Shown: positions 16,266 through 25,134 of the stretch, piece by piece
Layout of the letters: each line of letters starts with the position of its first letter
How positions within the stretch are numbered: position 1 is the stretch's first letter
Source: Bacteroidota bacterium
GTDB taxonomy: Bacteria > Bacteroidota > Bacteroidia > Flavobacteriales > Schleiferiaceae
Length of the DNA: 40,234 nucleotides
Reading direction: 5' to 3'
Assembly: GCA_003023665.1 (NCBI GenBank)
Contig: PXYR01000002.1
Span: 1-40,234, forward strand
The notes under the pieces: generated by a model
What the model was told of the DNA's origin: nothing
Database searches by the model: none
Seen by the model: the letters and a program-made list of their open reading frames with translations, nothing else
Translations under genes and position numbers: made by a program

Positions 16266-16733
16266 ATGAGAAAAGCTAGAGCTAAAAAGCGTCCGTTACT
16301 TCCGGATCCTCGATTCAACGACACGTTAGTCACGCGCTTTGTAAATAATTTAATGTTAGACGGTAAGAAGTCAATTGCGTTTAACATATTCTATGATGCC
16401 ATTGATATTGTTTCTGAAAAAACAGAAAACAATGGACTTGAAGTGTGGAAAGAAGCGCTTAACAATGTAATGCCACATGTTGAAGTGCGTTCACGTCGTG
16501 TTGGTGGAGCAAATTTCCAGATCCCAATGCAGGTGCGTCCAGATCGCAAGATTACTCTTGGAATGAAGTGGATGATTACTTACGCGAGAGGCCGTAACGA
16601 ACGTTCAATGTCTCAAAAGTTAGCTGCTGAAATTATTGCTGCCTCCAAAGAAGAGGGAGCTGCAGTGAAAAAGCGTACAGAAGTTCACCGCATGGCGGAG
16701 GCAAACAAAGCATTCTCTCACTTTAGATTCTAA
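16266..16733 (+). CDS. rpsG: 30S ribosomal protein S7
   Basis: 155 residues, the usual short form. S7 nucleates folding of the 3' major (head) domain of 16S rRNA and contacts the E-site tRNA. The N-terminus MRKARAKKRPLLPDP and the central VEVRSRRVGGANFQIPMQV are the family hallmarks. In enterobacteria S7 represses the str operon; no equivalent leader structure was recognised in the 21 bases before it. It ends 12 bases before fusA. Confidence 0.99.
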   Translation: MRKARAKKRPLLPDPRFNDTLVTRFVNNLMLDGKKSIAFNIFYDAIDIVSEKTENNGLEVWKEALNNVMPHVEVRSRRVGGANFQIPMQVRPDRKITLGMKWMITYARGRNERSMSQKLAAEIIAASKEEGAAVKKRTEVHRMAEANKAFSHFRF

Positions 16734-16745
16734 ATAGAATAAATC

Positions 16746-18851
16746 ATGGCAAAAGGAAATAGAGACTTAACGTATACCCGAAATATTGGTATTGCTGCGC
16801 ACATTGATGCAGGTAAGACAACCACTACGGAACGTATTCTTTACTATACTGGAGTGAGTCATAAGATAGGTGAGGTTCATGACGGTGCTGCTACTATGGA
16901 TTGGATGGAGCAGGAGCAAGAACGCGGTATTACAATTACGTCCGCAGCTACCCATTGTGAATGGAGATATGCAGATAAGGCATATGCCATCAATATCATT
17001 GATACCCCAGGACACGTTGATTTTACAGTAGAAGTAGAGCGCTCATTGAGAGTTTTAGACGGTGTTGTAGCCTTGTTTTCAGCGGTTGATGGTGTAGAGC
17101 CACAATCTGAAACAGTTTGGCGCCAAGCGGATAAATACCGTGTTCCTCGATTAGGGTTCGTGAATAAAATGGATCGTCAAGGTTCAGACTTTTTTAATGT
17201 TTGTCGTCAGGTAAAAGAAATGTTGGGTGGTAACCCAGTAGCTCTTCAAGTGCCTATTGGTGACGAGGCTGATTTTAGAGGTGTTGTTGATTTAATTAGC
17301 AAGAAAGCTATTGTTTGGAATGACGATGACATGGGTATGACCTATGAGGAAATTGACATTCCAGCAGAATTAACAGCTACTGTTGATGAGAAGCGTGCCG
17401 AGCTTATTGAGGCCGTTGCCGAATACGACGAGACGTTAATGGAGAAATTCTTCGAAGATGAAGATAGCATTACTGAAGATGAAATAATTGCAGCTCTACG
17501 TGCAGCCACTATAGATATGAGTATCATACCTATGATGTGTGGTTCTGCATTTAAGAATAAAGGAGTTCAGGCTATGCTAGACGCGGTAATGCGTTATTTG
17601 CCTTCTCCATTGGATGTTGAAGCAATAGAAGGAACAAATCCAAATACGGGCGATGCGGATTCTCGCAAGCCTTCGGTTGAAGAACCTTTTGCAGCACTTG
17701 CTTTTAAGATTGCTACAGATCCGTTTGTGGGTCGTTTATGTTTCTTTAGAGTATACTCAGGAGCTCTAGATGCAGGGTCTTATGTTAAGAACACACGTTC
17801 AAACAAAAAAGAGCGTATTTCTCGCATCTTCCAAATGCACTCAAACAAGCAGCAACCAATTGACCAGATTACTGCAGGTGATATTGGGGCTGGAGTAGGT
17901 TTTAAAGACATTAGAACCGGAGATACATTATGTGATGAAAAGGCGCCGATTGTTTTAGAAAGTATGACTTTCCCAGAACCGGTAATAGGTATTGCTGTTG
18001 AGCCAAAATCTAAAGCTGATGTAGATAAAATGGGTACAGCCCTGGCAAAATTGTCTGAAGAGGATCCAACGTTTCGAGTTCAGACGGATGAGGCTTCAGG
18101 TCAAACCATTATTTCTGGTATGGGTGAGCTTCACCTAGACATCTTGATTGATCGCATGAAACGCGAGTTTAAGGTTGAGGTGAATGTAGGTGAACCACAA
18201 GTGGAATACAAAGAGGCATTGAACGGAAGTACGAGTCACCGGGAGGTCTACAAAAAGCAGACAGGTGGTCGCGGTAAATTTGCTGATATCATTTTTGAAA
18301 TCTCACCAGTGGATGCAGATTTTGAAGGAGAAGGTCTTCAGTTTGTCAATGAAGTGAAGGGTGGTAATGTTCCTAGAGAATTTATTCCTTCTGTTGAAAG
18401 TGGCTTTAAAGCTGCAATGGTAAATGGTCCTTTAGCAGGTTTCAATGTTGATTCATTTAAGGTTGTTTTGAAAGACGGTTCGTTCCACCCGGTGGATTCT
18501 GATCAATTGTCATTCGAATTGGCTGCGAAAATTGGATTTAAGGAAAGTGCTAAAAAGGCTTCTCCTGTAATTATGGAGCCAATCATGAAACTTGAAGTGG
18601 TAACGCCAGAGGAATACATGGGTGACATTGTTGGTGATTTGAATCGCCGCCGTGGTCAAGTTAATGATATGTCTGACCGAAATAACGCGAAAGTGATTAA
18701 GGCAGATGTGCCATTATCTGAGATGTTTGGATACGTCACAACACTTCGTACGTTGAGTTCGGGTCGTGCAGCATCGACAATGGTATTCTCGCACTATGCA
18801 GAAACACCGTCAAACATTTCGGAAAAAGTAATAGAAGAATCAAAAGCTTAA
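16746..18851 (+). CDS. fusA: Elongation factor G
   Basis: 701 residues. This GTPase drives tRNA-mRNA translocation and, with RRF, ribosome recycling. G1 AHIDAGKT is at 18-25, the switch region ERGITIT follows, G3 DTPGH is at 86-90 and G4 NKMD at 140-143. Domains II to V follow at normal length, ending with the domain V segment EMFGYVTTLRTLSSGRAAS. The upstream context (rpsL-rpsG) marks it as the canonical EF-G rather than a paralogue. The next gene, 12 bases on, is rpsJ: the tuf gene that often sits here is absent. Confidence 0.99.
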   Translation: MAKGNRDLTYTRNIGIAAHIDAGKTTTTERILYYTGVSHKIGEVHDGAATMDWMEQEQERGITITSAATHCEWRYADKAYAINIIDTPGHVDFTVEVERSLRVLDGVVALFSAVDGVEPQSETVWRQADKYRVPRLGFVNKMDRQGSDFFNVCRQVKEMLGGNPVALQVPIGDEADFRGVVDLISKKAIVWNDDDMGMTYEEIDIPAELTATVDEKRAELIEAVAEYDETLMEKFFEDEDSITEDEIIAALRAATIDMSIIPMMCGSAFKNKGVQAMLDAVMRYLPSPLDVEAIEGTNPNTGDADSRKPSVEEPFAALAFKIATDPFVGRLCFFRVYSGALDAGSYVKNTRSNKKERISRIFQMHSNKQQPIDQITAGDIGAGVGFKDIRTGDTLCDEKAPIVLESMTFPEPVIGIAVEPKSKADVDKMGTALAKLSEEDPTFRVQTDEASGQTIISGMGELHLDILIDRMKREFKVEVNVGEPQVEYKEALNGSTSHREVYKKQTGGRGKFADIIFEISPVDADFEGEGLQFVNEVKGGNVPREFIPSVESGFKAAMVNGPLAGFNVDSFKVVLKDGSFHPVDSDQLSFELAAKIGFKESAKKASPVIMEPIMKLEVVTPEEYMGDIVGDLNRRRGQVNDMSDRNNAKVIKADVPLSEMFGYVTTLRTLSSGRAASTMVFSHYAETPSNISEKVIEESKA

Positions 18852-18863
18852 TAATAGACTACA

Positions 18864-19169
18864 ATGAGTCAAAAAATTCGCATCAAGCTCAAGTCATACG
18901 ATCACAACTTAGTAGATAAATCTGCTGAGAAGATTGTAAAGACAGTGAAGAGTACTGGCGCCGTTGTTAATGGACCTATTCCATTACCAACAAACAAGCG
19001 TATTTACACGGTACTCCGCTCACCTCACGTAAATAAAAAATCACGCGAGCAATTCCAGCTTAGCAATTACAAGCGTTTGCTGGATATATACTCTTCTTCT
19101 TCAAAGACTATTGATGCTTTGATGAAATTGGAGTTACCGAGTGGTGTAGAAGTAGAAATCAAAGTCTAA
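18864..19169 (+). CDS. rpsJ: 30S ribosomal protein S10
   Basis: 101 residues. S10 is a head-domain protein that also serves, as NusE, in transcription antitermination through NusB and NusG. The start MSQKIRIKLKSYDHNLVDKS and the loop SPHVNKKSREQFQ are diagnostic. It is the first gene of the S10 block, following fusA by only 12 bases, so it probably shares the upstream promoter. No separate leader of the S10/L4-controlled type is present. Confidence 0.99.
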   Translation: MSQKIRIKLKSYDHNLVDKSAEKIVKTVKSTGAVVNGPIPLPTNKRIYTVLRSPHVNKKSREQFQLSNYKRLLDIYSSSSKTIDALMKLELPSGVEVEIKV

Positions 19170-19198
19170 CAGTAGACTAAAATTAAATTCCAGAAAAC

Positions 19199-19816
19199 AT
19201 GCCAGGATTAATTGGTAAAAAAGTCGGAATGACCAGCATTTTTAGCCCAGAGGGGAAAAACTTACCATGTACTGTACTTGAAGTCGGTCCATGTACAGTT
19301 ACCCAGGTGAAAACTGAAGATGTCGATGGTTACAATGCAATCCAACTTGGTTGGGGAGAGGCAAAGGAAAAAAACACCTCTAAGGCATTGAAAGGTCATG
19401 TACAAAAAGCGAGTACCTCTGCCAAGAAAAAATTAGTAGAATTCACAGACTTCGCGGAGGAATTAGAACTCGGCCAAGTTGTAACAGTGGAATTATTTGA
19501 GGAAGGAAGCTTCGTAGATGTTGTGGGTACTTCCAAAGGTAAAGGATTCCAAGGTGTGGTCAAACGTCACGGTTTTGCCGGTGTGGGTCAAGCTACTCAC
19601 GGTCAGCATAACCGTCTACGTGCACCGGGTTCAATTGGTGCTGGTTCAGATCCATCACGTGTATTCAAGGGTATGCGAATGGCCGGTCGAATGGGTGGTA
19701 AGCGTGCTAAAGTTCAAAATCTACAAGTTTTGAAGGTAGATGCTGAAAAGAACTTACTAGTAGTTAAAGGTTCCGTTCCTGGAGCTAAGAATTCAACTGT
19801 AATTATCGAGAAGTAA
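19199..19816 (+). CDS. rplC: 50S ribosomal protein L3
   Basis: 205 residues. L3 starts 50S assembly at the 3' end of 23S rRNA, and its long loop reaches the peptidyl transferase centre. The start MPGLIGKKVGMTSIF and the loop GVGQATHGQHNR, which holds the Gln methylated by PrmB in other bacteria, are intact, followed by the basic GRMGGKRAKVQN. A 29-base gap separates it from rpsJ. Its stop shares one base with the rplD start (TAATG), implying coupled translation. Confidence 0.99.
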   Translation: MPGLIGKKVGMTSIFSPEGKNLPCTVLEVGPCTVTQVKTEDVDGYNAIQLGWGEAKEKNTSKALKGHVQKASTSAKKKLVEFTDFAEELELGQVVTVELFEEGSFVDVVGTSKGKGFQGVVKRHGFAGVGQATHGQHNRLRAPGSIGAGSDPSRVFKGMRMAGRMGGKRAKVQNLQVLKVDAEKNLLVVKGSVPGAKNSTVIIEK

Positions 19817-20442
19817 TGGAACTCAAGGTAGTAGATATTAATGGTAAAGAAACCGGGAAGAGCGTTAAGTTAAACGCTTCTGTTTTCGGGATAGAACCTA
19901 ACGAGCACAGCATTTACTTGGATGTAAAACAATTCTTGGCAAATGCACGTCAAGGTACGCACAAGGCAAAAGAAAGAGGCGAAGTAAATCGCACAACTAA
20001 AAAGCACCACAAGCAGAAAGGTACTGGTGGTGCTCGTGCTGGCTCCATGCGCTCACCTATCCAACGTGGTGGTGGTACTGTGTTTGGTCCTCGCCCTCGC
20101 AGCTATGGTTTTAAATTGAATAAAAAGGTTAAGCAGCTCGCTCGTCGATCAGCTCTTTCTATGAAGGCGAAAAGCAAAGCACTAACAGTGTTGGAAGACT
20201 TCACCTTTGATGCACCAAAAACAAAAAGCTTTCTATCTGTAATTGATTCACTAGGGCTGGGAGATAAAAAGTCCCTATTTGTAGTGGCAGATTACGATAA
20301 AAATGTATATTTGTCCTCCCGCAATTTAACAGGGGTAAAGGTTGTAAACTGTTCAGAATTAAGCACTTACGATATAATGAATGCTTCTGCATTAGTTGTT
20401 TCAGAGGGTGCGATTGAAAAAGTAACAGCAATTTTAAGCTAA
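19816..20442 (+). CDS. rplD: 50S ribosomal protein L4 (uL4)
   Basis: 208 residues. L4 has a globular surface domain and a long basic loop lining the exit tunnel. That loop is visible as KHHKQKGTGGARAGSMRSP through GGGTVFGPRPRSY at about residues 57-97. In Escherichia coli L4 represses its own operon through the S10 leader; no such leader is evident here because rpsJ lies 12 bases from fusA. It overlaps rplC by one base and ends 7 bases before rplW. Confidence 0.99.
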   Translation: MELKVVDINGKETGKSVKLNASVFGIEPNEHSIYLDVKQFLANARQGTHKAKERGEVNRTTKKHHKQKGTGGARAGSMRSPIQRGGGTVFGPRPRSYGFKLNKKVKQLARRSALSMKAKSKALTVLEDFTFDAPKTKSFLSVIDSLGLGDKKSLFVVADYDKNVYLSSRNLTGVKVVNCSELSTYDIMNASALVVSEGAIEKVTAILS

Positions 20443-20449
20443 AGAGGCT

Positions 20450-20740
20450 ATGAGTATTTTGATTAAACCAATCATTACAGAGAAGGCGACTGCACAAAGC
20501 GAAGACTTAAATGTGTACGCTTTTGAGGTTGCTCGTTCTGCTAATAAGGTTGAAATAAAAAAAGCCGTAGAGGAATTCTATGGCGTTAATGTAGAAACCG
20601 TTCGTACGGCAATTGTTCCAGCTAAGTTCCAAACCAAGTATACAAAAGCAGGTTTGGTGCGTGGCAGGAAGCCAGCTTACAAAAAAGCCTTAGTGAAGGT
20701 AGTAAGCGGTGAATCAATTGACTTATACGGTAATATTTAA
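20450..20740 (+). CDS. rplW: 50S ribosomal protein L23
   Basis: 96 residues. L23 sits at the mouth of the exit tunnel and is the docking site for trigger factor and signal recognition particle. The opening ILIKPIITEKATAQSE and the segment VEIKKAVEEFYGVNVETVRT define the family. The Glu in VEEFYGV corresponds to the trigger-factor contact known from E. coli. It ends 5 bases before rplB. Confidence 0.99.
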   Translation: MSILIKPIITEKATAQSEDLNVYAFEVARSANKVEIKKAVEEFYGVNVETVRTAIVPAKFQTKYTKAGLVRGRKPAYKKALVKVVSGESIDLYGNI

Positions 20741-20745
20741 ATCCA

Positions 20746-21570
20746 ATGGGTGTAAAAAAGTTAAAACCGATTACTCCTGGACAGCGTTTTCGCGTAGTCA
20801 ACGACTTTGAGCAAGTTACGGCAGCGAAACCTGAGAAGAGCCTTGTAAAAGGGAAATCCAAGAGTGGTGGCCGAAACAATCAAGGACGCATGACAATGCG
20901 TTATGTTGGTGGTGGTCACAAGCAAAAAGTACGCGTAGTTGATTTCAAGCGCGACAAAGCTGGTGTTCCAGCTACTGTAAAGGCTATTGAATACGATCCA
21001 TTACGTTCGGCATACCTCATGTTATTGGTGTATGCTGACGGCGAGAAGCGTTATTCAATTGCTGTTAATGGCGTTTCAGTTGGTGACACTTTGATGAGTG
21101 GCGCTGATGCGGCTCCAGAAATAGGTAATGCGCTATTCTTAGGAGATATTCCCTTAGGTACTATTGTATCTAATATTGAAATGCGTCCAGGTCAAGGTGC
21201 TATTATTGCTCGCTCTGCCGGTACATTTGCTCAGTTAGTAGCAAGAGAAGGTAAGTATGCAATTGTCAAGTTGCCTTCTGGGGAGACCCGTATGATTTTA
21301 ACCACGTGTATAGCTACAATAGGTACTGTAAGTAATTCCGAACATATGCTTCAGGTGAGTGGTAAAGCCGGTCGAAGCAGATGGCAAGGTCGTCGTCCTA
21401 GAGTTCGTGGTGTGGTAATGAATCCTGTTGATCACCCAATGGGTGGTGGTGAAGGTCGTGCGTCTGGGGGTCATCCTCGCTCACGTAATGGAATTCCTGC
21501 GAAGGGATATAAGACTCGTGCGCCTAAGAAGGCTACGAACAAGTATATCATCGAACGTAGAAAGAAATAA
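20746..21570 (+). CDS. rplB: 50S ribosomal protein L2
   Basis: 274 residues. L2 joins the subunits (bridge B7b) and is needed for peptidyl transfer. The N-terminal basic arm, the OB and SH3-like domains and the Gly-rich C-terminal tail are all present. The conserved tail motif reads NPVDHPMGGGEGRASGGHP. His230, equivalent to the functionally important His229 of E. coli, is kept, while the second His of the common DHPHGGGEG is Met232. It ends 11 bases before rpsS. Confidence 0.99.
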   Translation: MGVKKLKPITPGQRFRVVNDFEQVTAAKPEKSLVKGKSKSGGRNNQGRMTMRYVGGGHKQKVRVVDFKRDKAGVPATVKAIEYDPLRSAYLMLLVYADGEKRYSIAVNGVSVGDTLMSGADAAPEIGNALFLGDIPLGTIVSNIEMRPGQGAIIARSAGTFAQLVAREGKYAIVKLPSGETRMILTTCIATIGTVSNSEHMLQVSGKAGRSRWQGRRPRVRGVVMNPVDHPMGGGEGRASGGHPRSRNGIPAKGYKTRAPKKATNKYIIERRKK

Positions 21571-21581
21571 TCTGATAGTAT

Positions 21582-21848
21582 ATGGCACGTTCGCTTAAAA
21601 AAGGACCTTATATCCACTACAAGCTAGAAAAGAAAGTTTTAGCTAATGTGGAAAGTGGAAAGAACACAGTGATTAAGACGTGGTCGAGAGCGTCAATGAT
21701 TTCTCCGGATTTTGTTGGTCAGACCATCGGTGTTCACAATGGAAAAACATTTGTACCAGTATATGTGACTGAAAACATGGTAGGTCATAAACTGGGTGAA
21801 TTTTCACCGACGCGTAACTTCCGCGGTCACGGTAAGAATAAGAAATAA
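21582..21848 (+). CDS. rpsS: 30S ribosomal protein S19
   Basis: 88 residues. S19 pairs with S13 in the 30S head and takes part in inter-subunit bridge B1a. The start MARSLKKGPYIHYKLEKKV and the C-terminal GHKLGEFSPTRNFRGHGK are the signature regions. Normal length with a basic C-terminus. It lies 5 bases before rplV. Confidence 0.99.
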   Translation: MARSLKKGPYIHYKLEKKVLANVESGKNTVIKTWSRASMISPDFVGQTIGVHNGKTFVPVYVTENMVGHKLGEFSPTRNFRGHGKNKK

Positions 21849-21853
21849 TAGAG

Positions 21854-22252
21854 ATGGGAGCTAGAAAAAGACAAGCAGCTGAAGCGCTCAAGACGGCGAA
21901 AAAGGCGATTGCGATTGCCAAGCTAAACGACTGTCCTACTTCCCCACGAAAGATGAGACTCGTTGCAGATCAGATTCGTGGTGTTGAAGTAGAGAAAGCA
22001 TTGGCCATCTTAAAGTACAGCCCTAAAGAGGCGTCGATTCGTTTAGAAAAACTGCTACTTAGTGCAATTGCTAATTGGCAAAGCAAGAACGAGGGAGCCA
22101 ATTTAGAAGAAGCTGGGTTGGTAGTTAAAGAGATTAGTGTTGATAGCGGTAGAATGCTAAAGCGCATACAAGCAGCTCCTCAAGGAAGAGCTCACCGTAT
22201 TCGCAAGCGTAGTAACCACATCACGCTAATTGTAGGTAATAAAGAATCTTAA
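21854..22252 (+). CDS. rplV: 50S ribosomal protein L22
   Basis: 132 residues, slightly longer than the usual 110 because of an N-terminal Ala/Lys-rich extension (GARKRQAAEALKTAKKA) that is common in Bacteroidota. The core starts near LNDCPTSPRKMRLVADQIRG. The beta hairpin that reaches into the exit tunnel is SGRMLKRIQAAPQGRAHRIR; macrolide-resistance changes in other bacteria map to this hairpin, and nothing unusual is seen here. It ends 10 bases before rpsC. Confidence 0.99.
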   Translation: MGARKRQAAEALKTAKKAIAIAKLNDCPTSPRKMRLVADQIRGVEVEKALAILKYSPKEASIRLEKLLLSAIANWQSKNEGANLEEAGLVVKEISVDSGRMLKRIQAAPQGRAHRIRKRSNHITLIVGNKES

Positions 22253-22262
22253 TAAGGGAAAG

Positions 22263-22967
22263 ATGGGACAAAAAACCAACCCTATTGGTAATAGACTTGG
22301 AATCATACGTGGCTGGGATAGTCAATGGTACGGTGGTCGCAATTACGGTGAGAAAATCGCAGAGGATGCGAAGATTAGAAACTATTTGTATGCTCGTTTA
22401 ACCAAAGCGAGTATCAGTAGAATTATCATAGAACGAACACTTCGTTTAGTAACCGTAACGATTACAACTGCTCGTCCAGGGGTGATTATTGGTAAAGGCG
22501 GTCAGGAAGTTGATAAGCTTAAAGAAGAGCTGAAGAAATTGACTGGCAAAGAAGTTCAAATTAACATCTACGAGATCAAGCGCCCTGAATTGGATGCTAA
22601 GCTAGTGGCTGATTCAATCGCTCGTCAAATTGAGGGTCGTGTAAGTCACCGTCGTGCTATTAAAATGGCAATTAGTGCGTCAATGCGTATGGGCGCAGAG
22701 GGCATTAAGGTTCTAATAGCTGGTCGTGTTAATGGGGCAGAAATGGCTCGTTCTGAAATGTATAAAGATGGGCGTACGCCTTTGAGTACATTTCGTGCAG
22801 ATATCGATTACCACCTAAGTGAGGCTCATACAACGTATGGTCGTCTTGGAATTAAGGTGTGGATTATGAAAGGTGAAGTTTATGGTAAGCGCGATCTAAG
22901 CAATCAATTAGGTTCTACGAAATCAGGTGGTGGACGTGGTCGTGGAAAACGCAACAACCGCAAATAA
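22263..22967 (+). CDS. rpsC: 30S ribosomal protein S3
   Basis: 234 residues. S3 forms part of the mRNA entry channel and its helicase activity. The N-terminal GQKTNPIGNRLGIIRGWDSQ, a KH domain with GVIIGKGGQEVDKLKEEL (near residues 76-93) and the C-terminal RADIDYHLSEAHTTYGRLGI region are intact. The tail is Gly/Arg/Lys-rich (GGGRGRGKRNNRK). It lies 9 bases before rplP. Confidence 0.99.
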   Translation: MGQKTNPIGNRLGIIRGWDSQWYGGRNYGEKIAEDAKIRNYLYARLTKASISRIIIERTLRLVTVTITTARPGVIIGKGGQEVDKLKEELKKLTGKEVQINIYEIKRPELDAKLVADSIARQIEGRVSHRRAIKMAISASMRMGAEGIKVLIAGRVNGAEMARSEMYKDGRTPLSTFRADIDYHLSEAHTTYGRLGIKVWIMKGEVYGKRDLSNQLGSTKSGGGRGRGKRNNRK

Positions 22968-22976
22968 TATTTAGAG

Positions 22977-23396
22977 ATGTTACAGCCAAAACGCACAAAG
23001 CATAGAAAGGTCTTTAAGGGCCGAATGAAAGGAAACGCTCAGCGTGGTGCTCAATTGACTTATGGATCTTTTGGATTAAAGTCTTTGGATTCGAAGTGGA
23101 TTACTGCTCGTCAAATTGAGGCAGCTCGTATTGCAGCCACGCGTTACATGAAGCGTGAAGGACAAATGTGGATTAGAATTTTCCCTGACAAGCCTATTAC
23201 CAAGAAACCATTGGAAGTACGTATGGGTAAAGGTAAAGGTGGTGTAGAATACTATGCTGCGGTTGTCAAGCCGGGTCGCATTATGTTTGAAATGGATGGG
23301 ATTCCAATGGAAGTAGCTCAAGAAGCTTTGCGTCTTGCGGCCCAAAAACTTCCAGTACGTACCAAGTTTGTAATACGTAGAGACCTACAAGACTAA
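22977..23396 (+). CDS. rplP: 50S ribosomal protein L16
   Basis: 139 residues. L16 is a late-assembly protein beside the A site and central protuberance that helps place aminoacyl-tRNA. The start MLQPKRTKHRKVFKGRMKG and the loop EVRMGKGKGGVEYYAAVVKPG are diagnostic; the Arg in RMGKGKG is the position hydroxylated by YcfD in E. coli. Normal length. It lies 12 bases before rpmC. Confidence 0.99.
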   Translation: MLQPKRTKHRKVFKGRMKGNAQRGAQLTYGSFGLKSLDSKWITARQIEAARIAATRYMKREGQMWIRIFPDKPITKKPLEVRMGKGKGGVEYYAAVVKPGRIMFEMDGIPMEVAQEALRLAAQKLPVRTKFVIRRDLQD

Positions 23397-23408
23397 TAAG
23401 ACAGAGTC

Positions 23409-23603
23409 ATGAATTACAACGAGATAAAAGAATTGACCACTGCAGAATTAGCAGAACGTCTTTCAGAAGAAAAATCGAGCTACATGAATTTGAAGTTGAC
23501 TCATGCATTGAGTCCTCTGGAGAATCCATTACAGATTCGTGAGGCTAGAAAAACAATTGCTCGTTTGAGCACTGAATTGAGCTCGCGCTCAACAGAAGAA
23601 TAA
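23409..23603 (+). CDS. rpmC: 50S ribosomal protein L29
   Basis: 64 residues forming two antiparallel helices. L29 lies at the exit-tunnel rim beside L23 and helps dock trigger factor and SRP. MNYNEIKELTTAELAERL and the C-terminal IREARKTIARLSTEL are the family pattern. It ends 5 bases before rpsQ. Confidence 0.98.
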   Translation: MNYNEIKELTTAELAERLSEEKSSYMNLKLTHALSPLENPLQIREARKTIARLSTELSSRSTEE

Positions 23604-23608
23604 GTATT

Positions 23609-23869
23609 ATGGAGAATACAAGAAACTTACGTAAAGAGCGTATCGGCGTTGTATCGAGCAACAAGATGGATAAGTCTGTTGTAGTGAAAGTCGAGCGTAA
23701 AGTAAAGCATCCTAAGTACGGTAAATTCGTAAAATTCACGAGCAAATTTCATGCGCACGATGAAACCAACGATTGCAATGCGGGGGATACAGTAAGAATT
23801 ATGGAAACAAGACCACTTTCGAAGTCGAAAAACTGGAGAGTGATTGAAGTTATTGAAAGAGCTAAGTAA
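23609..23869 (+). CDS. rpsQ: 30S ribosomal protein S17
   Basis: 86 residues with an OB fold. S17 is a primary binder of the 5' domain of 16S rRNA (helix 11). The segment RKERIGVVSSNKMDKSVVV, then HPKYGKFVKFTSKFHAHDE and the C-terminal ETRPLSKSKNWRVIEV are characteristic. Only two bases separate its stop from rplN. Confidence 0.99.
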   Translation: MENTRNLRKERIGVVSSNKMDKSVVVKVERKVKHPKYGKFVKFTSKFHAHDETNDCNAGDTVRIMETRPLSKSKNWRVIEVIERAK

Positions 23870-23871
23870 TC

Positions 23872-24240
23872 ATGGTACAAACAGAATCAAGATTAAGAGT
23901 AGCAGATAATACAGGCGCCAAAGAAGTTTTGGTGATTCGTGTATTGGGAGGTACAAAAAGAAGATACGCTAGCGTAGGTGACAAGATTGTTGTTACTGTT
24001 AAGGATTCAACTCCAGCAGGAACAGTAAAAAAGGGTCAAGTCAGCACTGCGGTGGTCGTTCGTGTAAAGAAAGAAGTTCGTCGTCCGGATGGTTCATATA
24101 TCCGTTTTGACGATAATGCATGTGTATTATTGAACACAGGTGGAGAAATGAGAGGAACTCGTGTATTTGGTCCTGTCGCGCGTGAATTGCGAGACAAACA
24201 ATACATGAAGATTGTTTCATTGGCACCAGAGGTTCTTTAA
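23872..24240 (+). CDS. rplN: 50S ribosomal protein L14
   Basis: 122 residues, a five-stranded beta barrel at the subunit interface (bridge B8), where it also binds the silencing factor RsfS. MVQTESRLRVADNTGAKEV and GTRVFGPVARELRDKQYMKI are highly conserved landmarks. Often the first gene of the spc operon; here only two bases follow rpsQ, so no separate promoter is likely. It ends 20 bases before rplX. Confidence 0.99.
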   Translation: MVQTESRLRVADNTGAKEVLVIRVLGGTKRRYASVGDKIVVTVKDSTPAGTVKKGQVSTAVVVRVKKEVRRPDGSYIRFDDNACVLLNTGGEMRGTRVFGPVARELRDKQYMKIVSLAPEVL

Positions 24241-24260
24241 TCTAAAAGATAACCATTACA

Positions 24261-24581
24261 ATGGCAAAGTTTAAAGTTAAAAAGGGAGATACAGTTAAGG
24301 TGCTGGCAGGAGAGAGCAAAGGCTCTACAGGTCGAATCGTTCGCGTTATCCCTAAAATGAATCGCGTAGTTGTTGAAGGTGTGAATATGATTAAGAAACA
24401 CCAGAAACCAAGTGCTGCGAGCCCTCAAGGTGGTATTGTTGAAATGGAAGCTCCAATTCACATTTCAAATGTTGCGTTGGTAGACCCTTCTACAAACGAA
24501 CCCACTCGTGTAGGTAGAAAATTTGATGATAACGGTAACGTTGTACGTTACGCTAAAAAATCCGGTGAGGTATTATCATAA
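24261..24581 (+). CDS. rplX: 50S ribosomal protein L24
   Basis: 106 residues. L24 is an assembly initiator that binds the 5' end of 23S rRNA and sits near the tunnel exit. The KOW motif is KKGDTVKVLAGESKGSTGRI (residues 7-26), followed by VEGVNMIKKHQKPS and the C-terminal PTRVGRKFDDNGNVVRYAKK. It lies 5 bases before rplE. Confidence 0.99.
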   Translation: MAKFKVKKGDTVKVLAGESKGSTGRIVRVIPKMNRVVVEGVNMIKKHQKPSAASPQGGIVEMEAPIHISNVALVDPSTNEPTRVGRKFDDNGNVVRYAKKSGEVLS

Positions 24582-24586
24582 AAAGT

Positions 24587-25129
24587 ATGACACCTAGATT
24601 CAAAACAAAATACAGAGAGGAAATCATTGCGAGTTTGCAGGAAGAATTCAACTACAAAAACGTAATGATGGTACCAAAGCTTGAAAAAATTGTAGTCAGC
24701 CAGGGTATTGGTGCTGCAGTAGCTGATAAGAAGTTGGTAGACCAAGCAATCGCTGAAATGACCATGATTACAGGTCAAAAAGCAGTGTCAACTAAGTCTA
24801 AGAAAGATGTAAGTAATTTCAAGTTACGTAAAGGGATGCCAATTGGTGCTCGCGTTACATTACGTGGAGATCAGATGTATGAATTCCTTGATCGTTTAGT
24901 TAGTGCTTCATTACCTCGAATAAGAGATTTTCAAGGAATTAAAGCTTCAGGCTTTGACGGAAGAGGGAATTACACCTTCGGTATAACTGAGCAAATTATT
25001 TTCCCTGAAATAGATATTGATAAAGTGAACCGTATCGGAGGTATGGACATCACTTTCGTAACCTCTGCTCCAACAGACAAGGAAGCAAAGGCATTATTAA
25101 TGGCATTTGGTCTACCATTTAAAAAGTAA
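24587..25129 (+). CDS. rplE: 50S ribosomal protein L5
   Basis: 180 residues. L5 binds 5S rRNA in the central protuberance and contacts P-site tRNA. The segments MMVPKLEKIVVSQGIGAA, KKDVSNFKLRKGMPIG and GRGNYTFGITEQIIFPEID are diagnostic; the length is normal. It ends 5 bases before rpsN. Confidence 0.99.
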   Translation: MTPRFKTKYREEIIASLQEEFNYKNVMMVPKLEKIVVSQGIGAAVADKKLVDQAIAEMTMITGQKAVSTKSKKDVSNFKLRKGMPIGARVTLRGDQMYEFLDRLVSASLPRIRDFQGIKASGFDGRGNYTFGITEQIIFPEIDIDKVNRIGGMDITFVTSAPTDKEAKALLMAFGLPFKK

Positions 25130-25134
25130 TTAAG

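Noticed and set aside
15913..16387. Antisense open frames over rpsL and rpsG
   Set aside because: They lie opposite two certain ribosomal genes and have no matching context.
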